Assembly (NCBI RefSeq): GCF_052857255.1
Contig: NC_135502.1
Coordinates: 150,473,311-150,537,310, forward strand
Length of the DNA: 64,000 nt
Source: Amblyomma americanum
Taxonomy: Eukaryota; Arthropoda; Arachnida; Ixodida; Ixodidae
Reading direction: 5' to 3'
The first letter of the stretch is position 1. The number at the start of each line of letters is the position of its first letter. Shown piece by piece: positions 47,601 to 60,000 of the stretch. The notes below the pieces were generated by a model that was given only the letters and a program-made list of their open reading frames with translations, did not search any database and was not told the origin of the DNA. A program made the position numbers and the translations under genes.

Positions 47601-49069
47601 ACATTAAAAAAAAATTAACGTTCCCCTATGCACCTTGGTTTCGGTGACTGTTGGCTCCCTTCATAAATTTGTCAAACGGGCCCCTCATTTCCTTTAACTT
47701 GTCTGCTAATAGCTTAACGAGGGTCTAGGTTCTGGCAGTCTTGATGCATAGGTAGCACAAGAGGGCTCTCGCACAGTTTCCGCCCTCGCCGTTAGATGAC
47801 GTTCTACGTCACGCTCGCGGTATTACAGGACGTGCTACGTCCGCCGCTATGGTCGAGGGTGGCGCTGGTGAACACTCTCAAGGCTCGCTTACACCCAGTA
47901 AACCTAAATACCCAAGAGAGCGGCAGATTGGACAGCCGTCGCCGTAGCTCAGTTGGTAAGAGCACCGGACGCGATATTCGGAGGTCGTGGGTTCGGATCC
48001 CATCGGCGGCATGGTTGTTTTTTCTGCTGCTTTATAAGTAACTTTCTTTAAGCGATTTATTAATCCAAGTAATATTATCCCCCTGAGAAGCATAACACAT
48101 TAAAAAAAATTAACGTTCCCCTATGCACCTTGGTTTCGGTTACTGTTGGCTCCCTTCATAAATTTGTCAAACGGGCCCCTCATTTCCTTTAACTTGTCTG
48201 CTAATAGCTTAACGAGGGTCTAGGTTCTGGCAGTCTTGATGCCATAGGTAGCATAAGAGGGCTCTCGCACAGTTTCCGCCCTCGCCGTTACATGACGTTC
48301 TACGTCACGCTCGCGGTATTACAGGACGTGCTACGTCCGCCGCTATGGTCGAGGGTGGCGCTGGTGAACACTCTCAAGGCTCGCTTACACCCAGTAAACA
48401 TAAATACCCAAGAGAGCAGCAGATTGGACAGCCGTCGCCGTAGCTCAGTTGGTAAGAGCACCGGACGCGTTATTCGGAGGTCGTGGTTTCGGATCCCACC
48501 GGCGGCATGGTTGTTTTTTCTGCTGCATTATAAGTAATTTTCTTTAAGCGATTTATTAATCTAAGTATTATTATCCCCCTGAGAAGCATAACGCATTGAA
48601 AAAAAATTAACGTTCCCCTATGCACCTTGGTTTCGGTGACTGTTGGCTCCCTTCATAAATTTGTCAAACGGGCCCCTCATTTCCTTTAACTTGTCTGCTA
48701 ATAGCTTAACGACGGTCTAGGTTCTGGCAGTCTTGATGCCATAGGTAGCATAAGAGGGCTCTCGCACAGTTTCCGCCCTCGCCGTTAGATGACGTTCTAC
48801 GTCATGCTCGCGGAATTACAGGACGTGCTACGTCCGCCGCTATGGTCGAGGGTGGCGCTGGTGAACACTCTCAAGGCTCGCTTACACCCAGTAAACATAA
48901 ATACCCAAGAGAGCAGCAGATTGGACAGCCGTCGCCGTAGCTCAGTTGGTAAGAGCACCGGACGCGATATTCGGAGGTCGTGGGTTCGGATCCCACCGGC
49001 GGCATGGTTGTTTTTTCTGCTGCTTTATAAGTAATTTTTGTTAACCGATTTATTAATCTAAGTATTATT
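44604..49069 (+). repeat. Eight-unit block and one extra unit (units 91-99): B2 Q A Z K S G' N A
   Basis: Heads start at 44960, 45457, 45954, 46451, 46946, 47443, 47938, 48434 and 48931. Units 91-98 lie 3,969-3,971 bp from units 83-90. K here has GGACTCTATATTCGG, shared with unit 104. Unit 93 has GGTCATGG in place of GGTCTAGG. Unit 95 has GTGCGACGTCC in dyad 2. Unit 98 has GACGCGTTATTCGG in the anticodon arm. Unit 99 has ATTTTTGTTAACCG after the head. Confidence 0.84.
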
Positions 49070-52000
49070 ATCCCCCTGAGAAGCATAACACATTAAAAAA
49101 AAATTAACGTTCCCCTATGCACCTTGGTTTCGGTGACTGTTGGCTCCCTTCATAAATTTGTCAAACGGGCCCCTCATTTCCTTTAACTTGTCTGCTAATA
49201 GCTTAACGAGGGTCTAGGTTCTGGCAGTCTTGATGCCATAGGTAGCATAAGAGGGCTCTCGCACAGTTTCCGCCCTCGCCGTTAGATGACGTTCTACGTC
49301 ACGCTCGCGGTATTACAGGACGTGCTACGTCCGCCGCTATGGTCGAGGGTGGCGCTGGTGAACTCTCAAGTCTCGCTTACACCCAGTAAACATAAATACA
49401 CAAGAGAGCAGCAGATTGGACAGCCGTCGCAGTAGCTCAGTTGGTAAGAGCACCGGACGCGATATTCGGAGGTCGTGGGTTCGGATCCCACCGGCGGCAT
49501 GGTTGTTTTTTCTGCTGCTTTATAAGTAATTTTCGTTAAGCGATTTATTATTCTAAGTATTATTATCCCCCTGAGAAGCATAACACATTAAAAAAAAATT
49601 AACGTTCCCCTATGCACCTTGGTTTCGGTGACTGTTGGCTCCCTTCATAAATTTGTCAAACGGGCCCCTCATTTCCTTTAACTTGTCTGCTAATAGCTTA
49701 ACGAGGGTCTAGGTTCTGGCAGTCTTGATGCCATAGGTAGCATAAGAGGGCTCTCGCACAGTTTCCGCCCTCGCCGTTAGATGACGTTCGACGTCACGCT
49801 CGCGGTATTACAGGACGTGCTACGTCCGCCGCTATGGTCGAGGGTGGCGCTGGTGAACACTCTCAAGGCTCGCTTACACCCAGTAAACATAAATACCCAA
49901 GAGAGCAGCAGATTGGACAGCCGTCGCCGTAGCTCAGTTGGTAAGAGCACCGGACGCAATATTCGGAGGTCGTGGGTTCGGATACCACCGGCGGCATGGT
50001 TGTTTTTTCTGCTGCTTTATAAGTAATTTTCTTTAAGCGATTTATTAACCTAAGTATTATTATCCCCCTGAGAAGCATAACACTATAAAAAAAATAACGT
50101 TTCCCTATGCACCTTGGTTTCGGTGACTGTTGGCTCCCTTCATAAATTTGTCAAACGGGCCCCTCATTTCCTTTAACTTGTCTGCTAATAGCTTAACGAC
50201 GTTCTAGGTTCTGGCAGTCTTGATGCCATAGGTAGCATAAGAGGGCTCTCGCACAGTTTCCGCCCTCGCCGTTAGATGACGTTCTACGTCATGCTCGCAG
50301 AATTACAGGACGTGCTACGTCCGCCGCTATGGTCTCGGGTGGCGCTGGTGAACACTCTCAAGGCTCGCTTACACCCAGTAAACATAAATACCCAAGAGAG
50401 CAGCAGATTGGACAGCCGTCGCCGTAGCTCAGTTGGTAAGAGCACCGGACGCGATATTCGGAGGTCGTGGGTTCGGATCCCATCGGCAGCATGGTTGTTT
50501 TTTCTGCTGCTTTATAAGTAACTTTCTTTAAGCGATTTATTAATCTAAGTATTATTATCCCCCTGAGAAGCATAACACAATAAAAAAAAATTAACGTTCC
50601 CCTATGCACCTTGGTTTCGGTGACTGTTGGCTCCCTACATAAATTTGTCAAACGGGCCCCTCAATTCCTTTAACTTGTCTGCTAATAGCTTAACGAGGGT
50701 CTAGGTTCTGGCAGTCTTGATGCCATAGGCAGCATAAGAGGGCTCTTGCACAGTTTCCGCCCTCGCCGTTAGATTACGTTCTACGTCACGCTCGTGGTAT
50801 TACAGGACGTGCTACGTCCGCCGCTATGGTCGAGGGTGGCGCTGGTGAATACTCTCAAGGCTCGCTTACACCCAGTAAACATAAATACCCAAGAGAGCAG
50901 CAGATTGGACAGCCGTCGCCGTAGCTCAGTTGGTAAGAGCACCGGACGCGATATTCGGAGGTCATGGGTTCGGATCCCACAGGCGGCATGGTTGTTTTTT
51001 CTGGTGCTTTATAAGTAATTGTCTTTAAGCGATTTATTAATCTAAGTAATATTATCCCCCTGAGAAGCATAACACATTAAAAAAAATTAACGTTCCCCTA
51101 TGCACCTTGGTTTCGGTGACTGTTGGCTCCCTTCATAAATTTGTCAAACGGGCTCCTCATTTCCTTTAACTTGTCTGCTAATAGCTTAACGAGGGTCTAG
51201 GTTCTGGCAGTCTTGATGCCATAGGTAGCATAGGAGGGTTCTCGCACAGTTTCCGCCCTCGCCGTTAGATGACGTTCTACGTCACGCTCGCGGTATTACA
51301 GGACGTGCTACGTCCGCCGCTATGGTCGAGGGTGGCGCTGGTGAACACTCTCAAGGCTCGCTTACACCCAGTAAACATAAATACCCAAGAGAGCAGCAGA
51401 TTGGACAGCCGTCGCCGTAGCTCAGTTGGTAAGAGCACCGGACTCTATATTCGGAGGTCGTGGGTTCGGATCCCACCGGCGGCTTGGTTGTTTTTTCTGC
51501 TGCCTTATAAGTAATTTTCTTTAAGCGATTTATTAATCTAAGTAATATTATCCCCCTGAGAAGCATAACGCATTAAAAAAAATTAACGTTCCCCTATGCA
51601 CTTTGGTTTCGGTGACTGTTGGCTCCCTTCATAAATTTGTCAAACGGGCCCCTCATTTCCTTTAACTTGTCTGCTAATAGCTTAACGAGGGTCTAGGTTC
51701 TGGCAGTCTTGATGCCATAGGTAGCATAAGAGGGCTCTCGCAAAGTTTCCGCCCTCGCCGTTAGATGACGTTCTACGTCACGCTCGCGGTATTACAGGAC
51801 GTGCTACGTCCGCCGCTATGGTCGAGGGTGGCGCTGGTGAACACTCTCAAGGCTCGCTTACACCCAGTAAACATAAATACCCAAGAGAGCAGCATATTGG
51901 ACAGCCGTCGCCGTAGCTCAGTTGGTAAGAGCACCGGACGCGATATTCGGAGGTCGTGGGTTCGGATCCCACTGGCGGCATGGTTGTTTTTTCTGCTGCT

Positions 52001-53532
52001 TTATAAGTAATTTTCTTTAAGCGATTTATTAATCTAAGTAATATTATCCCCCTGAGAAGCATAACACATTAAAAAAAAATTAATGTTCCCCTATGCACCT
52101 TGGTTTCGGTGACTGTTGGCTCCCTTCATAAATTTGTCAAACGGGCCCCTCATTTCCTTTACCTTGTCTGCTAATAGCTTAACGAGGGTCTAGGTTCTGG
52201 CAGTCTTGATGCATAGGTAGCACAAGAGGGCTCTCGCACAGTTTCCGCCCTCGCCGTTAGATGACGTTCTACGTCACGCTCGCGGTATTACAGGACGTGC
52301 TACGTCCGCCGCTATGGTCGAGGGTGGCGCTGGTGAACACTCTCAAGGCTCGCTTACACCCAGTAAACATAAATACCCAAGAGAGCGGCAGATTGGACAG
52401 CCGTCGCCGTAGCTCAGTTGGTAAGAGCACCGGACGCGATATTCGGAGGTCGTGGGCTCGGATCCCATCGGCGGCATGGTTGTTTTTTCTGCTGCTTTAT
52501 AAGTAACTTTCTTTAGCGATTTATTAATCCAAGTATTATTATCCCCCTGAGAAGCATAACACATTAAAAAAAAAATAACGTTCCCCTATGCACCTTGGTT
52601 TCGGTTACTGTTGGCTCCCTTCATAAATTTGTCAAACGGGCCCCTCATTTCCTTTAACTTGTCTGCTAATAGCTTAACGAGGGTCTAGGTTCTGGCAGTC
52701 TTGATGCCATAGGTAGCATAAGAGGGCTCTCGCACAGTTTCCGCCCTCGCCGTTAGATGACGTTCTTCGTCACGCTCGCGGTATTACAGGACGTGCTACG
52801 TCCGCCGCTATGGTCGAGGGTGGCGCTGGTGAACACTCTCAAGGCTCGCTTACACCCAGTAAACATAAATACCCAAGAGAGCAGCAGATTGGACAGCCGT
52901 CGCCGTAGCTCAGTTGATAAGAGCACCGGACGCGATATTCGGAGGTCGTGGGTTCGGATCCCACCGGCGGCATGGTTGTTTTTTCTGCTGCTTTATAAGT
53001 AATTTTCGTTAAGCGATTTATTAATCTAAGTATTATTATCCCCCTGAGAAGCATAACACATTAAAAAAAAATTAACGTTCCCCTATGCACCTTGGTTTCG
53101 GTGACTGTTGGCTCCCTTCATAAATTTGTCAAACGGGCCCCTCATTTCCTTTAACTTGTCTGCTAATAGCTTAACGAGGGTCTAGGTTCTGGCAGTCTTG
53201 ATGCCATAGGTAGCATAAGAGGGCTCTCGCACAGTTTCCGCCCTCGCCGTTAGATGACGTTCTACGTCACGCTCGCGGTATTACAGGACGTGCTACGTCC
53301 GCCGCTATGGTCGAGGGTGGCGCTGGTGAACTCTCAAGTCTCGCTTACACCCAGTAAACATAAATACACAAGAGAGCAGCAGATTGGACAGCCGTCGCAG
53401 TAGCTCAGTTGGTAAGAGCACCGGACGCGATATTCGGAGGTCGTGGGTTCGGATCCCACCGGCGGCATGGTTGTTTTTTCTGCTGCTTTATAAGTAATTT
53501 TCGTTAAGCGATTTATTAATCTAAGTATTATT
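49070..53532 (+). repeat. Nine-unit block (units 100-108): B2 V A Z K S G' w B2
   Basis: Heads start at 49426, 49923, 50418, 50915, 51411, 51907, 52403, 52899 and 53394. Units 100-106 lie 4,464-4,466 bp from units 91-97. Unit 101 is a chimera. Unit 102 has scrambled CACTATAAAAAAAATAACG in its A-tract region and GGTCTCGGGTGG. Unit 103 has CACAGGCGG and CTGGTGC. Unit 106 has GTGGGCTCGG in the T arm. Unit 107 has GTTGATAAG in the A box. Confidence 0.84.
49781..49840 (+). other. Short conversion tract in copy 101
   Basis: TTCGACG marks class Q, but the next Q marks are absent: GTATTACAGG, CGCTATGG and GTGGCGCTGG are the common forms. One edge therefore lies between about 49790 and 49808. At the matching place in the neighbouring blocks (copies 84 and 92) the unit is complete class Q. 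Confidence 0.6.
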
Positions 53533-56500
53533 ATCCCCCTGAGAAGCATACCACATTAAAAAAAAAATTAACGTTCCCCTATGCACCTTGGTTTCGGTGA
53601 CTGTTGGCTCCCTTCATAAATTTGTCAAACGTGCCCCTCATTTCCTTTAACTTGTCTGCTAATAGCTTAACGAGGGTCTAGGTTCTGGCAGTCTTGATGC
53701 CATAGGTAGCATAAGAGGGCTCTCGCACAGTTTCCGCCCTCGCCGTTAGATGACGTTCTACGTCACGCTCGCGGTATTACAGGACGTGCTACGTCCGCCG
53801 CTATGGTCGAGGGTGGCGCTGGTGAACACTCTCAAGGCTCGCTTACACCCAGTAAACCTAAATACCCAAGAGAGCAGCAGATTGGACAGCCGTTGCCGTA
53901 GCTCAGTTGGTAAGAGCACCGGACGCGATATTCGGAGGTCGTGGGTTCGGATCCCATCGGCGGCATGGTTGTTTTTTCTGCTGCTTTATAAGTAACTTTC
54001 TTTAAGCGATTTATTAATCTAAGTATTATTATCCCCCTGAGAAGCATAACACATTAAAAAAAAATTAACGTTCCCCTATGCACCTTGGTTTCGGTTACTG
54101 TTGGCTCCCTTCATAAATTTGTCAAACGGGCCCCTCATTTCCTTTAACTTGTCTGCTAATAGCTTAACGAGGGTCTAGGTTCTGGCAGTCTTGATGCCAT
54201 AGGTAGCATAGGAGGGCTCTCGCAGAGTTTCCGCCCTCGCCGTTAGATGACGTTCTATGTCACGCTCGCGGTATTACAGGACGTGCTACGTCCGCCGCTA
54301 TGGTCGAGGGTGGCGCTGGTGAACACTCTCAAGGCTCGCTTACACCCAGTAAACATAAATACCCAAGAGAGCAGCAGATTGGACAGCCGTCGCCGTAGCT
54401 CAGTTGGTAAGAGCACCGGACGCGATATTCGGAGGTCGTGGTTTCGGATCCCACCGGCGGCATGGTTGTTTTTTCTGCTGCATTATAAGTAATTTTCTTT
54501 AAGCGATTTATTAATCTAAGTATTATTATCCCCCTGAGAAGCATAACGCATTGAAAAAAAATTAACGTTCCCCTATGCACCTTGGTTTCGGTGACTGTCG
54601 GCTCCTTTCATAAATTTGTCAAACGGGCCCCTCATTTCCTTTAACTTGTCTGCTAATAGCTTAACGAGGGTCTAGGTTCTGGCAGTCTTGATGCCATAGG
54701 TAGGTTAAGAGGGCTCTCGCACAGTTTCCGCCCTCGCCGTTAGATGACGTTCTACGTCACGCTCGCGGTATTACAGGACGTGCTACGTTCGCCGCTTTGG
54801 TCGAGGGTGGCGCTGGTGAACACTCTCAAGGCTCGCTTACACCCAGTAAACATAAATACCCAAGAGAGCAGCAGATTGGACAGCCGTCGCCGTAGCTCAG
54901 TTGGTAAGAGCACCGGACGCGATATTCGGAGGTCGTGGTTTCGGATCCCACCGGCGGCATGGTTGTTTTTTCTGCTGCATTATAAGTAATTTTCTTTAAG
55001 CGATTTATTAATCTAAGTATTATTATCCCCCTGAGAAGCATAACGCATTAAAAAAAAATTAACGTTCCCCTATGCACCTTGGTTTCGGTGACTGTTGGCT
55101 CCCTTCATAAATTTGTCAAACGGGCCCCTCATTTCCTTTAACTTGTCTGCTAATAGCTTAACGAGGGTCTAGGTTCTGGCAGTCTTGATGCATACGTAGC
55201 ACAAGAGGGCTCTCGCACAGTTTCCGCCCTCGCCGTTAGATGACGTTCTACGTCACGCTCGCGGTATTACAGGACGTGCTACGTCCGCCGCTATGGTCGA
55301 GGGTGGCGTTGGTGAACACTCTCAAGGCTCGCTTACACCCAGTAAACCTAAATACCCAAGAGAGCAGCAGATTGGACAGCCGTCGCCGTAGCTCAGTTGG
55401 TAAGAGCACTGGACGCGATATTCGGAGGTCGTGGGTTCGGATCCCATCGGCGGCATGGTTGTTTTTTCTGCTGCTTTATAAGTAACTTTCTTTAAGCGAT
55501 TTATTAATCTAAGTATTATTATCCCCCTGAGAAGCATAACACATTAAAAAAAATTAACGTTCCCCTATGCACCTTGGTTTCGGTTACTGTTGGCTCCCTT
55601 CATTAATTTGTCAAACGGGCCCCTCATTTCCTTTAACTTGTCTGCTAATAGCTTAACGAGGGTCTAGGTTCTGGCAGTCTTGATGCCATAGGTAGCATAA
55701 GAGGGCTCTCGCACAGTTTCCGCCCTCGCCGTTAGATGACGTTCTACGTCACGCTCGCGGTATTACAGGACGTGCTACGTCCGCCGCTATGGTCGAGGGT
55801 GGCGCTGGTGAACCCTCTCAAGGCTCGCTTACACCCAGTAAACATAAATACCCAAGAGAGCAGCAGATTGGACAGCCGTCGCCGTAGCTCAGTTGGTAAG
55901 AGCACCGGACGCGATATTCGGAGGTCGTGGTTTCGGATCCCACCGGCGGCATGGTTGTTTTTTCTGCTGCATTATAAGTAATTTTCTTTAAGCGATTTAT
56001 TAATCTAAGTATTATTATCCCCCTGAGAAGCATAACGCATTGAAAAAAAATTAACGTTCCCCTATGCACCTTGGTTTCGGTGACTGTTGGCTCCCTTCAT
56101 AAATTTGTCAAACGGGCCCCTCATTTCCTTTAACTTGTCTGCTAATAGCTTAACGAGGGTCTAGGTTCTGGCAGTCTTGATGCCATAGGTAGCATAAGAG
56201 GGCTCTCGCACAGTTTCCGCCCTCGCCGTTAGATGACGTTTTACGTCACGCTCGCGGTATTACAGGACGTGCTACGTCCGCCGCTTTGGTCGAGGGTGGC
56301 GCTGGTGAACACTCTCAAGGCTCGCTTACACCCAGTAAACATAAATACCCAAGAGAGCAGCATTTTGGACAGCCGTCGCCGTAGCTCAGTTGGTAAGAGC
56401 ACCGGACGCGATATTCGGAGGTCGTGGGTTCGGATCCCACTGGCGGCATGGTTGTTTTTTCTGCTGCTTTATAAGTAACTTTCTTTAAGCGATTTATTAA

Positions 56501-57010
56501 TCTAAGTATTATTATCCCCCTGAGAAGCATAACACATTAAAAAAAAATTAACGTTCCCCTATGCACCTTGGTTTCGGTTACTGTTGGCTCCCTTCATAAA
56601 TTTGTCAAACGGGCCCCTCATTTCCTTTAACTTGTCTGCTAATAGCTTAACGACGGTCTAGGTTCTGGCAGTCTTGATGCCATAGGTAGCATAAGAGGGC
56701 TCTCGCACAGTTTCCGCCCTCGCCGTTAGATGACGTTCTACGTCATGCTCGCGGAATTACAGGACGTGCTACGTCCGCCGCTATGGTCGAGGGTGGCGCT
56801 GGTGAACACTCTCAAGGCTCGCTTACACCCAGTAAACATAAATACCCAAGAGAGCAGCAGATTGGACAGCCGTCGCCGTAGCTCAGTTGGTAAGAGCACC
56901 GGACGCGATATTCGGAGGTCGTGGGTTCGGATCCCATCGGCAGCATGGTTGTTTTTTCTGCTGCTTTATAAGTAACATTCTTTAAGCGATTTATTATTCT
57001 AAGTATTATT
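53533..57010 (+). repeat. Array segment, copies 109-115: L N N L N S A
   Basis: Heads start at 53892, 54389, 54886, 55382, 55878, 56375 and 56872. An L-N pair recurs with a 3-unit shift (109-110 and 112-113, about 1,490 bp). N copies here carry GTGGTTTCGG and GCATTATAAG, and the unit after each begins with CATAACGCATTGAAAA or CATAACGCATTAAAA. Unit 111 has GTCGGCTCC, GGTTAAGAGG, and CGTTCGCCGC beside dyad 2. Unit 114 has AGCATTTTGG. Unit 115 shares TAACATTCTT with copies 69, 75 and 85. Confidence 0.83.
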
Positions 57011-60000
57011 ATCCCCCTGAGAAGCATAACACATTAAAAAAAAATTAACGTTCCCCTATGCACCTTGGTTTCGGTGACTGTTGGCTCCCTTCATAAATTT
57101 GTCAAACGGGCCCCTCATTTCCTTTAACTTGTCTGCTAATAGCTTAACGACGGTCTAGGTTCTGGCAGTCTTGATGCCATAGGTAGCATAAGAGGGCTCT
57201 CGCACAGTTTCCGCCCTCGCCGTTAGATGACGTTCTACGTCATGCTCGCGGAATTACAGGACGTGCTACGTCCGCCGCTATGGTCGAGGGTGGCGCTGGT
57301 GAACACTCTCAAGGCTCGCTTACACCCAGTAAACATAAATACCCAAGAGAGCAGCAGATTGGACAGCCGTCGCAGCAGCTCAGTTGGTAAGAGCACCGGA
57401 CGCGATATTCGGAGGTCGTGGGTTCGGATCCCACCGGCGGCATGGTTGTTTTTTCTGCTGCTTTATAAGTAATTTTCGTTAAGCGATTTATTAATCTAAG
57501 TATTATTATCCCCCTGAGAAGCATAACACATTAAAAAAAATTAACGTTCCCCTATGCACATTGGTTTCGGTGACTGTTGGCTCCCTTCATAAATTTGTCA
57601 AACGGGCCCCTCATTTCCTTTAACTTGTCTGCTAATAGCTTAACGAGGGTCTAGGTTCTGGCAGTCTTGATGCCATAGGTAGCATAAGAGGGCTCTCGCA
57701 CAGTTTCCGCCCTCGCCGTTAGATGACGTTCTACGTCACGCTCGCGGTATTACAGGACGTGCTACGTCCGCCGCTATGGTCGAGGGTGGCGCTGGTGAAC
57801 ACTCTCAAGGCTCGCTTACACCCAGTAAACATAAATACCCAAGAGAGCAGCAGATTGGACAGCCGTCGCCGTAGCTCAGTTGGTAAGAGCACCGGACGCG
57901 ATATTCGGAGGTCGTGGGTTCGGATACCACCGGCGGCATGGTTGTTTTTTCTGCTGCTTTATAAGTAATTTTCTTTAAGCGATTTATTAACCTAAGTATT
58001 ATTATCCCCCTGAGAAGCATAACACATTAAAAAAAAATTAACGTTCCCCTATGCACCTTGGTTTCGGTGACTGTTGGCTCCCTTCATAAATTTGTCAAAC
58101 GGGCCCCTCATTTCCTTTAACTTGTCTGCTAATAGCTTAACGACGGTCTAGGTTCTGGCAGTCTTGATGCCATAGGTAGCATAAGAGGGCTCTCGCACAG
58201 TTTCCGCCCTCGCCGTTAGAAGACGTTCTACGTCATGCTCGCGGAATTACAGGACGTGCTACGTCCGCCGCTATGGTCGAGGGTGGCGCTGGTGAACACT
58301 CTCAAGGCTCGCTTACACCCAGTAAACATAAATACCCAAGAGAGCAGCAGATTGGACAGCCGTCGCCGTAGCTCAGTTGGTAAGAGCACCGGACGCGATA
58401 TTCGGAGGTCGTGGGTTCGGATCCCACCGGCGGCATGGTTGTTTTTTCTGCTGCTTTATAGGTAATTTTCGTTAAGCGATTTATTAATCTAAGTATTATT
58501 ATCCCCCTGAGAAGCATAACACATTAAAAAAAAATTAAGGTTCCCCTATGCACCTTGGTTTCGGTGACTGTTGGCTCCCTTCATAAATTTGTCAAACGGG
58601 CCCCTCATTTCCTTTAACTTGTCTGCTAATAGCTTAACGACGGTCTAGGTTCTGGCAGTCTTGATGCCATAGGTAGCATAAGAGGAATCTCGCACAGTTT
58701 CCGCCCTCGCCGTTAGATGACGTTCTACGTCACGCTCGCGGTATTACAGGACGTGCTACGTCCGCCGCTATGGTCGAGGGTGGCGCTGGTGAACACTCTC
58801 AAGGCTCGCTTACACCCAGTAAACCTAAATACCCAAGAGAGCAGCAGATTGGACAGCCGTCGCCGTAGCTCAGTTGGTAAGAGCACCGGACGCGATATTC
58901 GGAGGTCGTGGGTTCGGATCCCATCGTCGGCATGGTTGTTTTTTCTGCTGCTTTATAAGTAACTTTCTTTAAGCGATTTATTAATCTAAGTATTATTATC
59001 CCCCTGAGAAGCATAACACATTAAAAAAAAATTAACGTTCCCCTATGCACCTTGGTTTCGGTTACTGTTGGCTCCCTTCATAAATTTGTCAAACGGGCCC
59101 CTCATTTCCTTTAACTTGTCTGCTAATAGCTTAACGAGGGTCTAGGTTCTGGCAGTCTTGATGCCATAGGTAGCATAAGAGGGCTCTCGCACAGTTTCCG
59201 CCCTCGCCGTTAGATGACGTTCTACGTCACGCTCGCGGTATTACAGGACGTGCTACGTCCGCCGCTATGGTCGAGGGTGGCGCTGGTGAACACTCTCAAG
59301 GCTCGCTTACACCCAGTAAACATAAATACCCAAGAGAGCAGCAGATTGGACAGCCGTCGCCGTAGCTCAGTCGGTAAGAGCACCGGACGCGATATTCGGA
59401 GGTCGTGGTTTCGGATCCCACCGGCGGCATGGTTGTTTTTTCTGCTGCATTATAAGCAATTTTCTTTAAGCGATTTAATAATCTAAGTATTATTATCCCC
59501 CTGAGAAGCATAACGCATTGAAAAAAAATTAACGTTCCCCTATGCACCTTGGTTTCGGTGACTGTTGGCTCCCTTCATAAATTTGTCAAATGGGCCCCTC
59601 ATTTCCTTTAACTTGTCTGCTAATAGCTTAACGAGGGTCTAGGTTCTGGCAGTCTTGATGCCATAGGTAGCATAGGAGGGCTCTCGCACAGTTTCCGCCC
59701 TCGCCGTTAGATGACGTTCTACGTCACGCTCGCGGTATTACAGGACGTGCTACGTCCGCCGCTATGGTCGAGGGTGGCGCTGGTGAACACTCTCAAGGCT
59801 CGCTTACACCCAGTAAACATAAATACACAAGAGAGCAGCAGATTGGACAGCCGTCGCAGTAGCTCAGTTGGTAAGAGCACCGGACGCGATATTCGAAGGT
59901 CGTGGGTTCGGATCACACCGGCGGCATGGTTGTTTTTTCTGCTGCTTTATAGGTAATTTTCGTTAAGCGATTTATTAATCTAAGTATTATTATCCCCCTG

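Noticed and set aside
50358..50651. Longest reverse open frame (97 codons)
   Set aside because: It is the same antisense frame lengthened by a point change that removes a stop upstream in one unit. No family resemblance is seen.
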